This document shows positions 6,289 through 6,376 of a stretch of DNA of 6,376 nt, piece by piece (the stretch's first letter is position 1; every line of letters starts with the position of its first letter). The stretch is from Candidatus Gastranaerophilales bacterium (GTDB lineage Bacteria > Cyanobacteriota > Vampirovibrionia > Gastranaerophilales > Gastranaerophilaceae): NCBI GenBank assembly GCA_021199975.1, contig JAJQHF010000173.1:1-6376 (forward strand). The letters run 5' to 3'. A program made the translations under genes and the position numbers. The notes below the pieces were generated by a model. That model made no database searches, was not told the origin of the DNA, and was given only the letters and a program-made list of their open reading frames with translations.

Positions 6289-6376
6289 CTGTGAAATTGA
6301 GATTTATAAATTATCTTGAGACACCTGGAAAGTCTCAAGATAATTTATAAATCTCAATTTCACAGTTAATCTAATC
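6278..6376. repeat. Perfect 45-bp inverted repeat at the window end
   Basis: Bases 6278-6322 and 6332-6376 are exact reverse complements around a 9-nt loop (ACCTGGAAA). The right arm runs to the last base, so the true extent is unknown. The left arm contains the last codons and stop of the recombinase frame, and in the -1 frame encodes a plausible C-terminal strand ('IRLTVKLRFINYLET'). The arm is therefore probably coding, not a terminator, and no T-tract follows it. A fold-back join in the assembly or a tail-to-tail inverted duplication explains it better than a regulatory hairpin. Confidence 0.95.

Noticed and set aside
6278..6376. Terminal palindrome as a transcription terminator
   Set aside because: A 45-bp perfect stem without a T-tract, with an arm that appears to be coding, does not fit an intrinsic terminator.
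1..6376. CRISPR arrays, tRNA or rRNA genes, complete insertion sequences
   Set aside because: No spaced direct repeats, cloverleaf-like segments, rRNA motifs or transposase with terminal repeats were seen by eye.

Overview
The window is low in GC and reads with the standard bacterial code. Most genes have a clear Shine-Dalgarno site (AAAGGA, GAGG, AGGAAGG, GAGGG). Two unrelated proteins carry a short N-terminal 'ISF[K/G]' motif (residues 8-11 of the first gene, 46-49 of the GH13 enzyme). From memory of such genomes, this habit and the base composition fit an uncultured gut Gastranaerophilales ('Melainabacteria', non-photosynthetic relatives of cyanobacteria). That placement is an inference; there is no rRNA or marker gene here to prove it.

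Left part (1-3500), apparently intact genes: a 187-residue protein of unknown function on the + strand ends 3 bp from the stop of a convergent 804-residue GH13 alpha-glucan-active enzyme on the - strand. The enzyme resembles maltooligosyltrehalose trehalohydrolase (TreZ) and glycogen branching enzyme (GlgB), with every GH13 catalytic residue present and an unusual insertion late in the barrel. Upstream of it, also on the - strand, is an 85-residue protein with a SHOCT-like helical motif. Its own intrinsic terminator (3192-3227) separates the two as transcription units.

Middle part (3500-4870), accessory: a divergent spacer holds a 13-bp inverted repeat with TTGACA starting at the end of one arm and running through the loop. 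Next come a broken calpain-like (C2 family) cysteine protease, a spacer of about 300 bp with a possible 14-residue hydrophobic micro-ORF on the - strand, and a compact operon of a small basic protein overlapping a very acidic 39-residue protein, closed by a strong intrinsic terminator.

Right part (4870-6376): a decayed large serine recombinase with one nonsense codon and at least three frameshifts in its N-terminal catalytic domain, and probably one more near its C-terminus. The window ends in a perfect 45-bp inverted repeat with a 9-nt loop that runs to the last base. Its left arm looks like recombinase coding sequence, so the right arm is best read as a fold-back assembly artefact or the start of an inverted duplication.

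The genes do not form one pathway. The left side looks like resident chromosome (glycogen or alpha-glucan metabolism plus lineage-specific proteins) and the right side like the eroded edge of a mobile element. The best candidates for something undescribed are the basic/acidic overlapping pair, the ISF-tagged proteins and the micro-ORF. None is proven by sequence alone.
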